49,967 nt of DNA. Source: QHXQ01 sp036389375 (GTDB lineage: Bacteria; Acidobacteriota; Blastocatellia; Pyrinomonadales; Pyrinomonadaceae). The DNA lies in contig DASVQA010000142.1 of the NCBI GenBank assembly GCA_036389375.1, positions 1 to 49,967 of the forward strand. Reading direction: 5' to 3'. Of the stretch, positions 8,483 to 15,587 are shown in pieces. Below the pieces are notes generated by a model. The model searched no databases. It was not told where the DNA came from and worked only from the letters and a program-made list of their open reading frames with translations. The position numbers were made by a program, and so were the translations under genes. Every line of letters starts with the position of its first letter. Position 1 is the stretch's first letter.

Positions 8483-8971
8483 CACGTCGCCCGCGTTCAC
8501 GGTTGCGCCCGTTGCCGCCTGTAGTTCGACGACCGTGCCGTCCTTGGACGACTTCAACTCGTTCTGCATCTTCATCGCTTCAACGACGAGCAGCGCCGCG
8601 CCCGCTTCGACCTGCGCGCCGACAGCGACGAGTACGCGCACGACCTTGCCGGGCATCGCGGCGACGACCGCCGCCCGCCCGCCCGTCTGCGCGCCCGCGC
8701 TCTGCATGTGGCGCAGACGCTTCGGATCGACGAGCGTGATCTGAAAGACCTGCTGCCCGACATGCACTTCGCTCGCGCCGGCTGCGCCGTCTGTGCGCCG
8801 CACGCGACATTCATAGACGCGCCCGGCCGCGTGCAACAGATAGCTGCCCGGCTCGACCTCGCGCGCTTCTAGTTCGTAGCGCCGCCCGTCAACTTCTGCG
8901 ACGACGCTTGCGCCCTCGCGCTGCAATTCGAGCGCGTGCTCCTGTCCCGCGACTTCTGCCGTGAGTTTCAT
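8465..8971 (-). CDS. Biotin carboxyl carrier protein / biotin attachment subunit
   Basis: 168 residues. The C-terminal biotinyl domain carries the EAMKM motif, whose lysine is biotinylated, preceded by VVAAMPGKVVRVLVAVGAQV. The N-terminal ~80 residues resemble the small beta-rich linker found between the carboxylase and biotinyl domains of acyl-CoA carboxylase alpha chains. It lies 15 bp downstream of the biotin carboxylase gene on the same strand, so the two look like a split alpha chain. The carboxyltransferase is not in the window. The methylmalonyl-CoA mutase at 29.4 kb makes propionyl-CoA a plausible substrate, but this is inference; acetyl- or methylcrotonyl-CoA are possible. Confidence 0.85.
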   Translation of the reverse strand: MKLTAEVAGQEHALELQREGASVVAEVDGRRYELEAREVEPGSYLLHAAGRVYECRVRRTDGAAGASEVHVGQQVFQITLVDPKRLRHMQSAGAQTGGRAAVVAAMPGKVVRVLVAVGAQVEAGAALLVVEAMKMQNELKSSKDGTVVELQAATGATVNAGDVLAVVE

Positions 8972-8986
8972 TGTGTGTCAGCCGGA

Positions 8987-10513
8987 CTAGCCAGTGTACC
9001 CGCGCTGTTGCGCTACGCGGCCGGCGCTGCGCCAACGGCTGACCGGCGACTGCGCCGCCGTCCCATCGTGTGTCGCCGCCATGGACGGTGTGTGCGCGAG
9101 TGCGGCTGCGATGATGGCCATGTCGCGCGCCCGCGCGTCGCTCTCTATCTCGTTTGCGTGTGCGGCGTGGCGCTCGTTGAAGCGCGGGATGAAACCTGTG
9201 TCTAGTCTGCCGGCGATAAATTCCTCGTCGCGCACGACGGCGCGGAAGAACGGAAGCGTGGTCTTGATGCCGCCGACGGCATACTCGTCGAGCGCGCGCC
9301 GCAGACGGTCGAGCGCCTCGGCGCGCGTGCGCCCCCAGACGGCCAGCTTGGAGATCAAAGGGTCGTAGTAGATCGAAACCTCTGCGCCTGCATAGACACC
9401 GCCATCGTCGCGCACGCCGGGCCCCTGCGGCACACGCAGGGTCGTGATGCGACCGGGCGAGGGCATGAAGTTGTTGTCCGGGTCTTCGGCGTAGACGCGG
9501 CACTCGATGGCATGCCCGCGCCATGCAACATCGGCTTGCGTAAACGAAAGCGGTGCACCCGCCGCCACCGTGATCTGTTCGCGCACGAGGTCTATGCCCG
9601 TGACCATCTCCGTGACCGGATGCTCGACTTGCAGGCGCGTGTTCATCTCAAGGAAGTAGAACTCGCGCGTCACGTCCGAGACTAAGAACTCGACCGTGCC
9701 CGCGCCGACGTAATCGGCCGCACGCGCGATCTTGAGCGCCGCCGCGCCCATCCGTGCGCGCAAGTCCGCCTCGTCAATCGGCGAGGGGCACTCCTCGATC
9801 ACCTTCTGATGGCGGCGTTGAATCGAGCACTCGCGTTCGCCCAGATGGACGTAGTTGCCATGCGTGTCGGCGCAGACCTGAATCTCTATGTGGCGCGGGC
9901 GCGCGACTGCTTTTTCGAGATAGACGTCCGCATCGCCAAAGGCCGCCGCCGCTTCCGACTGCGCCGTCGTAAAAGCCGAAGCCAACTCGTCTGCCTCCGC
10001 GACGAACCGCATACCTTTGCCGCCGCCGCCCGCCGCTGCCTTGAGCATGACGGGATAGCCCAGTTGTGCCGCCGTCGCGCGCGCGTCTGCGATTGATTGC
10101 AAAGGCTCGGTCGTACCCGGCACGACGGGCGCACCTGCGCGCGCAGCGGCGCGGCGCGCGTTCGTCTTCGACCCCATCAACTCCATCGCGGCGGGTGGCG
10201 GCCCGATAAACGTAAGGCCCGCGTCGGCAACCGCGCGCGCGAAGGCGGCGTTCTCCGCAAGGAAACCGTAGCCGGGATGAATCGCCTCCGCGCCGCAGGC
10301 TTGCGCCACCTCGACGATGCGATCAATCCGCAGATAGCTTTCGACCGACGGCGCGGGGCCAAGCAGATAAGCCTCGTCCGCGAGCCGCACGTGCAGCGCC
10401 GCCGCGTCCGCCTCTGAATAGACGGCGACCGGCGCGATCTGCAACTCACGACAGGCGCGGATGATGCGTACCGCAATCTCACCGCGATTGGCGATCAGGA
10501 TTTTGCGAAACAT
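8987..10513 (-). CDS. accC: Biotin carboxylase subunit of an acyl-CoA carboxylase
   Basis: 508 residues. The ATP-grasp enzyme carboxylates biotin on the carrier protein using ATP and bicarbonate. Seen: ILIANRGEIAVRIIRACREL at the N-terminus, HPGYGFLAENA, the glycine-rich AAGGGGKGMR loop, EMNTRLQVEHPVTE (catalytic Glu/Arg region) and ECRVYAEDP. It is about 55 residues longer than typical AccC (~450); the extra tail after about 440 is low in recognisable motifs. It could serve an acetyl-CoA or a propionyl-CoA type carboxylase. Its ATG sits 3 nt from a heptamer hairpin that fills the upstream junction, with no Shine-Dalgarno sequence. Confidence 0.92.
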   Translation of the reverse strand: MFRKILIANRGEIAVRIIRACRELQIAPVAVYSEADAAALHVRLADEAYLLGPAPSVESYLRIDRIVEVAQACGAEAIHPGYGFLAENAAFARAVADAGLTFIGPPPAAMELMGSKTNARRAAARAGAPVVPGTTEPLQSIADARATAAQLGYPVMLKAAAGGGGKGMRFVAEADELASAFTTAQSEAAAAFGDADVYLEKAVARPRHIEIQVCADTHGNYVHLGERECSIQRRHQKVIEECPSPIDEADLRARMGAAALKIARAADYVGAGTVEFLVSDVTREFYFLEMNTRLQVEHPVTEMVTGIDLVREQITVAAGAPLSFTQADVAWRGHAIECRVYAEDPDNNFMPSPGRITTLRVPQGPGVRDDGGVYAGAEVSIYYDPLISKLAVWGRTRAEALDRLRRALDEYAVGGIKTTLPFFRAVVRDEEFIAGRLDTGFIPRFNERHAAHANEIESDARARDMAIIAAALAHTPSMAATHDGTAAQSPVSRWRSAGRVAQQRGYTG

Positions 10514-10664
10514 AAAAGCAGAGGTCAGAGGTTAGAGGTCAGAGGTCAGAAAAGTCAAACAATCGCAGCGCAATATGAGCCGCACAACGGCGATCCGCGC
10601 GCAGCCGTTAGCAGTCAACTAGTGACTGCTAATCTCTAACCTTTAACCTCTGACCTCTGCTTTT
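10514..10664. repeat. Heptamer-repeat hairpin, AGAGGTY flavour, with an inner hairpin
   Basis: The left arm has AAAAGC followed by AGAGGTC, AGAGGTT, AGAGGTC, AGAGGTC (to 10547). The right arm (10629-10664) is the reverse complement and ends GCTTTT. The 80-nt middle contains a second perfect 10-bp stem (TTAGCAGTCA at 10608-10617 with 10623-10632, loop ACTAG). It fills the space between the DUF3592-like gene (its stop overlaps the right end) and the accC start. The A-tract/T-tract flanks resemble a bidirectional terminator. Confidence 0.9.
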
Positions 10665-10953
10665 AGACGACGACTGAATTGGCGGGCTGGCGCGGGTCGT
10701 AGCGAATGGTGACGTGTGCGCCGGGGGCGTAGGCGGCGGGGCGGGCGAGTTGGTCATCTTCGAGCGACTGGGAGGATTCGTATTCGACGCCGTTGATCTC
10801 GTAGGAGTAGAAGATGTGTGTGACCGTGCCCTGCGCGTCGTTGCCAATGTCTATGACGGTGCCTTCGGCGATGCGGCCCGTGCGCAGGAGGCGCGCGCGC
10901 CGCGCGGCTTCCGTGTTGGCCTGCTTGCGCCGAAAGATGCCTAACAAACCCAT
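10663..10953 (-). CDS. DUF3592-like small protein
   Basis: 96 residues. After a basic start (GIFRRKQANTEAARRARLLRTG) comes a compact beta-rich domain with GTVIDIG, HIFYSYEINGVEYESSQ and the closing VTIRYDPRQPANSVV. That YDP-x-P-x-x-S ending is typical of DUF3592 domains. DUF3592 proteins are often membrane-anchored, but no clear transmembrane helix is visible here. Function unknown. It lies 14 bp downstream of the zinc-ribbon membrane protein gene on the same strand and is likely co-transcribed with it. Confidence 0.7.
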   Translation of the reverse strand: MGLLGIFRRKQANTEAARRARLLRTGRIAEGTVIDIGNDAQGTVTHIFYSYEINGVEYESSQSLEDDQLARPAAYAPGAHVTIRYDPRQPANSVVV

Positions 10954-10967
10954 GAATGTTGGCGCGA

Positions 10968-11939
10968 TTAAGGCATGTTGCTGCTGCCGCTGCCCTGTGT
11001 GGTGCGTGCGGCGGGCGGCGTTGTGGTGGGCACGACCACGCCGTCGCGCAGCGTGATGTCGTCGGCCGTGCCGAGTTTCTTGTCAGGGCCGGGCAGCACG
11101 AGTTTATAGCTGGTGAACGACAGCCCGTCCGGCTCTGACGTATCGTCCACGCTCGCGCGCAGAGATGCGTTCCGCACGCGCAAAGCTGCGACGCGCCGCG
11201 TGCGCGCCTTCGCGCCGGCCGCCGGCAGGGACGCAATGTCGGACTGTGGATCGTATGTGCCGGTTTCCATCAACGCGGCGGCCTTGGCGATAGAGCCGTC
11301 GGTGTCGGGCAGCTTAGCGCGCAGTTCGGCGGCGCTCGTCGGATAAGAGTGGTAGCGTATTTGGTACTTGAGCAGGGCGCTGCTGATCTCGTAGGTCACG
11401 GCGTTCTGCGCGGCCTGTGCGGCGAGCGCGCGGTGGCGCAGCCGTTCCGGCACGGTCACGCCGATGAGCAGGGCGCTGGCGAGCGCGACCAAGGCGCTCA
11501 GCGCAAACCCGGCGCGCGCCAGTCGTAAGCCCGCGAAGCGCACCGGCTCACGCCGCAACGTCAGCACGACGCGCAGGCTCGGCCAGAGCGCAAGGAGCGA
11601 GAGCGGGAGCGCCAGTAATTTCAAACGCCACGCAGCCGTCTCGGCCGAGGCGACGACGTTCCAGAAGGCCAACGAGAACGGGTGGCGTTCGATGAGCGCC
11701 ACGAGCGTGCCGACAAGGAAGCTAACGGCGAGCAGCCCACCCACCGCGCCCACCGCGAGCGCACGCCCGTAAGCGGGCAACTCTTGTTCGGGCCGGGCTA
11801 AGGGCGGGCCGACGGCACGCGCGCCGCACGCGCTGCAATGCACCAATGCTTGCTCGCCAGGCAGTTTTGCGCCGCAACAGGGGCAGATAATCAACGGGAG
11901 ATACCTCGCTGCTTGAATAACGACGCGCGCCGGGCGCAC
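10968..11939 (-). CDS. Zinc-ribbon membrane protein with a GspG-like C-terminal region
   Basis: 323 residues. Near the N-terminus a zinc ribbon is visible (CPCCGAKL, then CSACGAR). Three hydrophobic segments follow (GALAVGAVGG region, LKLLALPLSLLALWP, and AGFALSALVALASALLIGV). The last one precedes a long extracytoplasmic region beginning ALAAQAAQNAVTYEISSALLKYQ. With the distal GPDKKLGTADDITLRDG, this resembles type II secretion pseudopilin/GspG-like passenger domains, in which a helix is followed by a region ending in a calcium-site-like loop. The reading is tentative; function unknown. It lies between the CDP-alcohol phosphatidyltransferase gene (38 bp upstream) and the DUF3592-like gene. 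Confidence 0.65.
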   Translation of the reverse strand: MRPARVVIQAARYLPLIICPCCGAKLPGEQALVHCSACGARAVGPPLARPEQELPAYGRALAVGAVGGLLAVSFLVGTLVALIERHPFSLAFWNVVASAETAAWRLKLLALPLSLLALWPSLRVVLTLRREPVRFAGLRLARAGFALSALVALASALLIGVTVPERLRHRALAAQAAQNAVTYEISSALLKYQIRYHSYPTSAAELRAKLPDTDGSIAKAAALMETGTYDPQSDIASLPAAGAKARTRRVAALRVRNASLRASVDDTSEPDGLSFTSYKLVLPGPDKKLGTADDITLRDGVVVPTTTPPAARTTQGSGSSNMP

Positions 11940-11977
11940 GTTTCATTAACTTAGAAGAATAGCCGGTAAAACTTGCT

Positions 11978-12766
11978 TCAATGAGATGGCGTCGCGCTGC
12001 TGACCACCTTGGGCGCGCCTGAGCCGGGGTCGTCCGGGGTGCGCTCGGCTTTAGATGCCCGCGCCGCCTCAATCGTCGCCGCGTCCGTGCGCCAAACTTC
12101 GCGCCATGTGTGGTACATGCGGTGCGCGAACGTCCAGTAGGAACCGACCGCGAGAATCCAGAGCACGGCCGGCATGCGGTTGGCGAAAAAATTCTGCGAG
12201 CCGGGGTGCGTCGAAAGCCCGCCGATGATGAGCAGCACCACGCGCTCGGGCCTACGCAGGAAGCCAACGTCGCACTTCGGAATCAGACTCTCGGCCCGCG
12301 CGCTCGCGTAAGAGACCATGACCGAACCCATCATGGCCGCGCCGGCGAGAAAGACATTCAGGGTCGAGTGGTAGGCCGTATCGCGCGCGTAAAAGAGCAT
12401 CAACCCGATGAAGACGACCATGTCAGAGAGCCGGTCGAGCGACGAATCGAGGAAGCCGCCAAAGCGCGTGACGCGCCCTGACAGGCGCGCGACCTGCCCG
12501 TCGAGCATGTCAAACAGATTGGCGACGATGAGTACGACGCCGGCCCAGAAGAAGTGGCCGAGACCGAATAAGAGACCCGACAGGACGTTGACGGCGACGC
12601 CGATGACCGTGAGCGCGTTCGGGTTGATCCCGCCGTGCGCCAGCCAGCGCACCATCGCGTTAATGATCCGCTGCGCGCCACGCCCGATGCTCGCCCCAAA
12701 CAACTTCTTATGTGCCTCTCTTCGGGTACAAAACCGACGCGCCTGCATGTAATTGCGGCGCGCCAC
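11978..12766 (-). CDS. CDP-alcohol phosphatidyltransferase family protein
   Basis: 262 residues, integral membrane. It carries the family signature D-G-x2-A-R-x8-G-x3-D-x3-D as DGQVARLSGRVTRFGGFLDSS followed by LD, whose aspartates bind the catalytic metals. Several transmembrane helices follow (VIGVAVNVLSGLLFGLG, VVLIVANLFDML, VVFIGLMLFYA, VLLIIGGL, VLWILAVGSYW). Enzymes of this family transfer a phosphatidyl group from CDP-diacylglycerol, or a phospho-alcohol from a CDP-alcohol, to an alcohol acceptor. The acceptor here cannot be told; it resembles the PIP-synthase/PgsA-like group. The C-terminal ~25 residues are charged and variable. Confidence 0.85.
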   Translation of the reverse strand: MARRNYMQARRFCTRREAHKKLFGASIGRGAQRIINAMVRWLAHGGINPNALTVIGVAVNVLSGLLFGLGHFFWAGVVLIVANLFDMLDGQVARLSGRVTRFGGFLDSSLDRLSDMVVFIGLMLFYARDTAYHSTLNVFLAGAAMMGSVMVSYASARAESLIPKCDVGFLRRPERVVLLIIGGLSTHPGSQNFFANRMPAVLWILAVGSYWTFAHRMYHTWREVWRTDAATIEAARASKAERTPDDPGSGAPKVVSSATPSH

Positions 12767-12970
12767 ATTGACAAAGCATGATAGGGACGCGCGCCACAGG
12801 TGTCAAGAAAACCGGGGCCGGGGAGTGTGCACAGTAAGTTGTCCGGCGCGCGCCGTCATTGCTTGACGCTGCTTAAAAAAAGCCGCCCGCTTGCGCAAGA
12901 TTCGTGAGTTAAACTCGTGAGTCCCACGCGACGGGCGCGTCGCTTTTGCGCTGAACTTTAGGCGCTGAAC

Positions 12971-13447
12971 TTAACTGGGCTGTTCGTCGTGCAGCGTCGT
13001 CAGCCGCCGAATCTCGAATTTGCGCGCGCCGCCGGGCGTGACCACTTTGATCTCGTCGCCCTCTTCGCGCCCCATCAGACTACGACCGATGGGCGACGTG
13101 GTGGAGATCAGTCCTTTGGCCGGGTCGCTCTCTTCGGGCGTGACGAGGCGATAGGTCACTTCCTCGTCGCGTTCGTCATCGTAGAGCAGCAGCGTCGAGC
13201 CGTAAGCGGCTTTACCGTGCGGGACTTTGGACGGATCAATCGAGGCGATCTCGCTGATGCGCTGGCGCAGGTCGCGGATGCGCGCCTGCACGAACTGCTG
13301 GCGCGCGAGCGCCGCGTGATACTCGGCGTTCTCGCGCAGGTCGCCAAACTCTTTCGCGCGTTTGATCTCGCGCGGCAAGTGGACGCGCAACTCCGATTCC
13401 AACTCTTCCAACTCCGCCTTCAAACGATCCTTTACGTCTTGTGTCAC
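12971..13447 (-). CDS. greA: Transcription elongation factor GreA/GreB family
   Basis: 158 residues, the usual GreA length. The N-terminal coiled coil (LKAELEELESELR) contains the diagnostic tip GDLRENAEYHAA, whose acidic residues reach the RNA polymerase active site and stimulate cleavage of backtracked RNA. The C-terminal FKBP-like domain ends SPIGRSLMGREEGDEIKV. A well-formed promoter (13483-13511) lies about 35 nt upstream of the ATG, so it is probably expressed on its own. The 204-nt gap downstream (12767-12970) contains no gene I can support. Confidence 0.95.
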   Translation of the reverse strand: MTQDVKDRLKAELEELESELRVHLPREIKRAKEFGDLRENAEYHAALARQQFVQARIRDLRQRISEIASIDPSKVPHGKAAYGSTLLLYDDERDEEVTYRLVTPEESDPAKGLISTTSPIGRSLMGREEGDEIKVVTPGGARKFEIRRLTTLHDEQPS

Positions 13448-13482
13448 GCTCGTTCTCGCTCCTGCCTGTCAGGGTAGCAAAG

Positions 13483-13511
13483 TTATAAGCCGCGTCAGGG
13501 GCGTTTGACAA
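13483..13511 (-). promoter_or_regulatory. Sigma-70-type promoter of greA
   Basis: On the minus strand: TTGTCA, a 17-nt spacer, then TATAAC, with the predicted start of transcription near 13476 and the greA ATG at 13447. Both hexamers match five of six consensus bases. Confidence 0.6.
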
Positions 13512-13569
13512 TAGCCGACGCCGCGACCGGGCGCACGCGCGCGCTCAGCCCGACCCTGCGCGGCGTGAC

Positions 13570-14685
13570 TCAGCAAATCTCCTGCCCGTGATATTTCGCT
13601 TCGTCGGGTGCGCCGAAGGAGATGCCCACGTCGCGCGCGGTGCGGATGAGTTGACTGTCGGTGGGCACGGTCTTGAGGTTGGCGCACGCTTTCGAGAGCG
13701 GGACGGTGATGATGTCGGCGGCGTGCAGCGCCACCATCTTGCCGTGTTCGCCGCGCATGAGCGCGCGCACGGCGCACGAACCGTAGTTGGTGGCGAGCAT
13801 GCGGTCGAAGGCGTTGGGCGTCCCGCCGCGTTGCAGATGACCGAGCACGACGCAGCGCGCCTCCTTGCGGGTCAGCTTTTCAATCTCTTCGGCGACGTGG
13901 TTGCCGATGCCGCCGAGGCGCGGCGCGTGCTCGCGGTCGCCGGGGTCTTGATAGACCTCCATTCCGCCCGCCAGTTTTGCGCCTTCAGCCGCGACGATGA
14001 TGCTGAACTGCGAGTCGCACACGTCGCGCTCGTGAATCTTGCGCGCGATGGACTCAAGCGTGAAGGGAATCTCCGGGATCAGGATCACGTCCGCGCCGCC
14101 GGAGATGCCCGCGTGCAAAGCGATCCAGCCGGTGTGCCGCCCCATCACTTCGAGCACCATCACGCGGTCGTGCGAGGCGGCGGTCGTGTGCAGGCGGTCG
14201 AGCGACTCGGTGGCGATCTCAAGCGCGGTGATGAAGCCGAAGGTCAATTCCGTGCAGCCGAGGTCGTTGTCAATCGTCTTAGGCACGCCGACGATGGGCA
14301 CGCCCCGCTTGTCAAACTCCATGCCGATGCTGAGCGAGCCTTCGCCGCCGACCACGATGAGTGCATCAATCTCAAGCCGTTGCAGGTTCGCAATCGCCTC
14401 GCGGTAGGTCGCCTCCGGCGTGTGCGAGCCTGCGCCCTCGCGCACGACGAACTGCCCACGATTGCGCGTGCCGAGGATCGTCCCGCCGCGCGGCAGTAGC
14501 CCGCGCACATCGGCCGGCGCAAGCGGGCGCGTGTGCGTCTCGCCCAGCAAGCCCTCGAAGCCGTCCTCGATGCCGACGACGCGCAGACCATATTCTGCCG
14601 CCGCCGTCTTCACGACCGCGCGGATAACCGCGTTGAGGCCCGGCGCATCGCCGCCGCCCGTGATCAACCCGATGGTTCTTATCAT
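13570..14685 (-). CDS. pfkA: 6-phosphofructokinase
   Basis: 371 residues. Phosphorylates fructose 6-phosphate in glycolysis. Seen: GLITGGGDAPGLNAVIR at the N-terminus, the phosphoryl-donor site GGEGSL, the catalytic PKTIDNDL, and EVMGRHTGWIALHAG. It resembles the actinobacterial-type group of PFKs. The residue after the GG-E (E. coli 104 position) is Gly, as in ATP enzymes, while the position before TIDND is Lys (E. coli 124), as in PPi enzymes. That mix occurs in both ATP- and PPi-dependent members, so the donor is undecided. It is the last gene of the peroxiredoxin / GrdB-like / pfkA run. A heptamer element directly precedes its ATG and no Shine-Dalgarno sequence is visible. Confidence 0.93.
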   Translation of the reverse strand: MIRTIGLITGGGDAPGLNAVIRAVVKTAAAEYGLRVVGIEDGFEGLLGETHTRPLAPADVRGLLPRGGTILGTRNRGQFVVREGAGSHTPEATYREAIANLQRLEIDALIVVGGEGSLSIGMEFDKRGVPIVGVPKTIDNDLGCTELTFGFITALEIATESLDRLHTTAASHDRVMVLEVMGRHTGWIALHAGISGGADVILIPEIPFTLESIARKIHERDVCDSQFSIIVAAEGAKLAGGMEVYQDPGDREHAPRLGGIGNHVAEEIEKLTRKEARCVVLGHLQRGGTPNAFDRMLATNYGSCAVRALMRGEHGKMVALHAADIITVPLSKACANLKTVPTDSQLIRTARDVGISFGAPDEAKYHGQEIC

Positions 14686-14691
14686 AAAGAC

Positions 14692-14762
14692 AGTGCCGAG
14701 TGCCGAGCGACAAGTGCTGAGCCAGAGACAAAGTTTTTAACTTGGTCACTCGGCACTTGTCA
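14692..14762. repeat. Heptamer-repeat hairpin, AGTGCCR/AGTGACR mixed
   Basis: The left arm has AGTGCCG twice (14692-14705), then the diverged units AGCGACA and AGTGCTG. The right arm (14747-14762, CACTCGGCACTTGTCA) is the complement of AGTGCCG-type units preceded by a TGACA. It fills the 90-nt junction between the GrdB-like stop (14776) and the pfkA ATG (14685). It is more degenerate than its relatives. Confidence 0.8.
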
Positions 14763-14775
14763 TACGTTACTGCTT

Positions 14776-15504
14776 TCAAGTTCTGACGCGCGGCGGCTCG
14801 TACTGCTCGCCGTAGTCGGGATACGCGCGGGTGACGACTGCGCCGGGGCGCGTGTTTTCAAGGAGCAGCCTGAGCGCGTCGCGCAGGACTTGCTTCTGTA
14901 GTTCGCGCATGTGGGGCCGGCCCGTGCTGTTGCCGATCTTGAACCCTTGCGGGTAGAGCGCACGCGGCGGGCGCATCTGCGCGGAGACTTCGGGGCTGAC
15001 CGTGATGAGCACCGTCGGAATGCCGCGCATCTCGATTTCACGTTGTACCGCGACGACCGTGCGGTGGCATACGCTCGGTCAACCGCCAGTGAGAATGACG
15101 GCGTCGGCGCGCCCGCCCCGGTCAATCTCGTTGGCGATCTGCGGGGCCGTGCCCTCGTACATCGCCTTCAGTTGCATGGTGTAGCCCATGTAGCCGACGT
15201 GCTTGCGCGCGACGCCGCCGACTAAACCTTCGGCGACCAGTTCGCGTAGCGCGTCTATGGGGAAGACGACGTTGATGTCCTCGTCTGCGTCCGTGTGATC
15301 GTAGTGATGATGCGTGACCATCAACGCGCCCGCGTCCACGTCCGGCGGCAGCACGCGGTAGGTCAGGTCGCCCAACTCGTCGGCGATGTTGAATGCTGGC
15401 TGCGTGCGCAGGTGTACGCCCGCCGCCGTCACGATGGCAATCTCACTCTTCGCCAGTTCACCCTCGAACGGCGTGAACGGCACGCACTTGCGGGCTAAGG
15501 TCAT
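14776..15504 (-). CDS. GrdB-like selenoprotein with in-frame UGA (Sec142)
   Basis: Two open frames in one register (15504-15082 and 15078-14776) are joined by UGA at 15081-15079, giving a 242-residue protein. Before the UGA it matches glycine/sarcosine/betaine reductase component B: THHHYDHTDADEDINVVFPI, GGVARKHVGYMGYT and DAVILTGG. After it come PSVCHRTVVAVQREIEMRG and IPTVLITVSPE, the GrdB C-terminal fold. The UGA lies at the GrdB catalytic selenocysteine. The motif here is U-P-S-V-C (UxxxC), one residue longer than the classical UxxC. A SECIS-like hairpin lies 13 nt downstream of the UGA. Full GrdB is about 430 residues, so this is a short orphan form; GrdA and GrdC/D are absent. Function unknown, possibly a redox enzyme. 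Confidence 0.85.
15047..15065 (-). promoter_or_regulatory. SECIS-like hairpin of the GrdB-like gene
   Basis: On the mRNA, 13 nt after the UGA: ACCGC, AC, loop GGUC, GU, bulged C, GCGGU. This gives a 7-bp stem with one bulge and a loop starting with G, about 20 nt from the UGA. That fits the known bacterial SECIS layout (stem-loop shortly after the UGA, G at the start of the apical loop) and recalls the GGUC loop plus bulged pyrimidine of E. coli fdhF. Folding was done by eye. Confidence 0.6.
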
Positions 15505-15507
15505 AAC

Positions 15508-15586
15508 GTTAGAAAGAGGTTAGAAGTTAGAGGTTAGAGAAAGACAAAAAGCTGATCTCTCGCCCGCTAGCCGCTAACCTCTGCTC
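15508..15586. repeat. Heptamer-repeat element, AGAGGTY flavour
   Basis: The left arm has AGAGGTT, AGAAGTT, AGAGGTT (15515-15535). The right arm holds CTAACCTCTGCTC (15574-15586), its partial complement. It fills the 83-nt junction between the peroxiredoxin stop and the GrdB-like ATG and starts 3 nt from that ATG; no Shine-Dalgarno sequence is visible there. Confidence 0.8.
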
Positions 15587-15587
15587 C

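Noticed and set aside
12767..12970. A small gene or RNA between the phosphatidyltransferase and greA genes
   Set aside because: Only a short direct repeat (TCGTGAGT twice) and a 6-bp hairpin are visible; no open frame with coding character.
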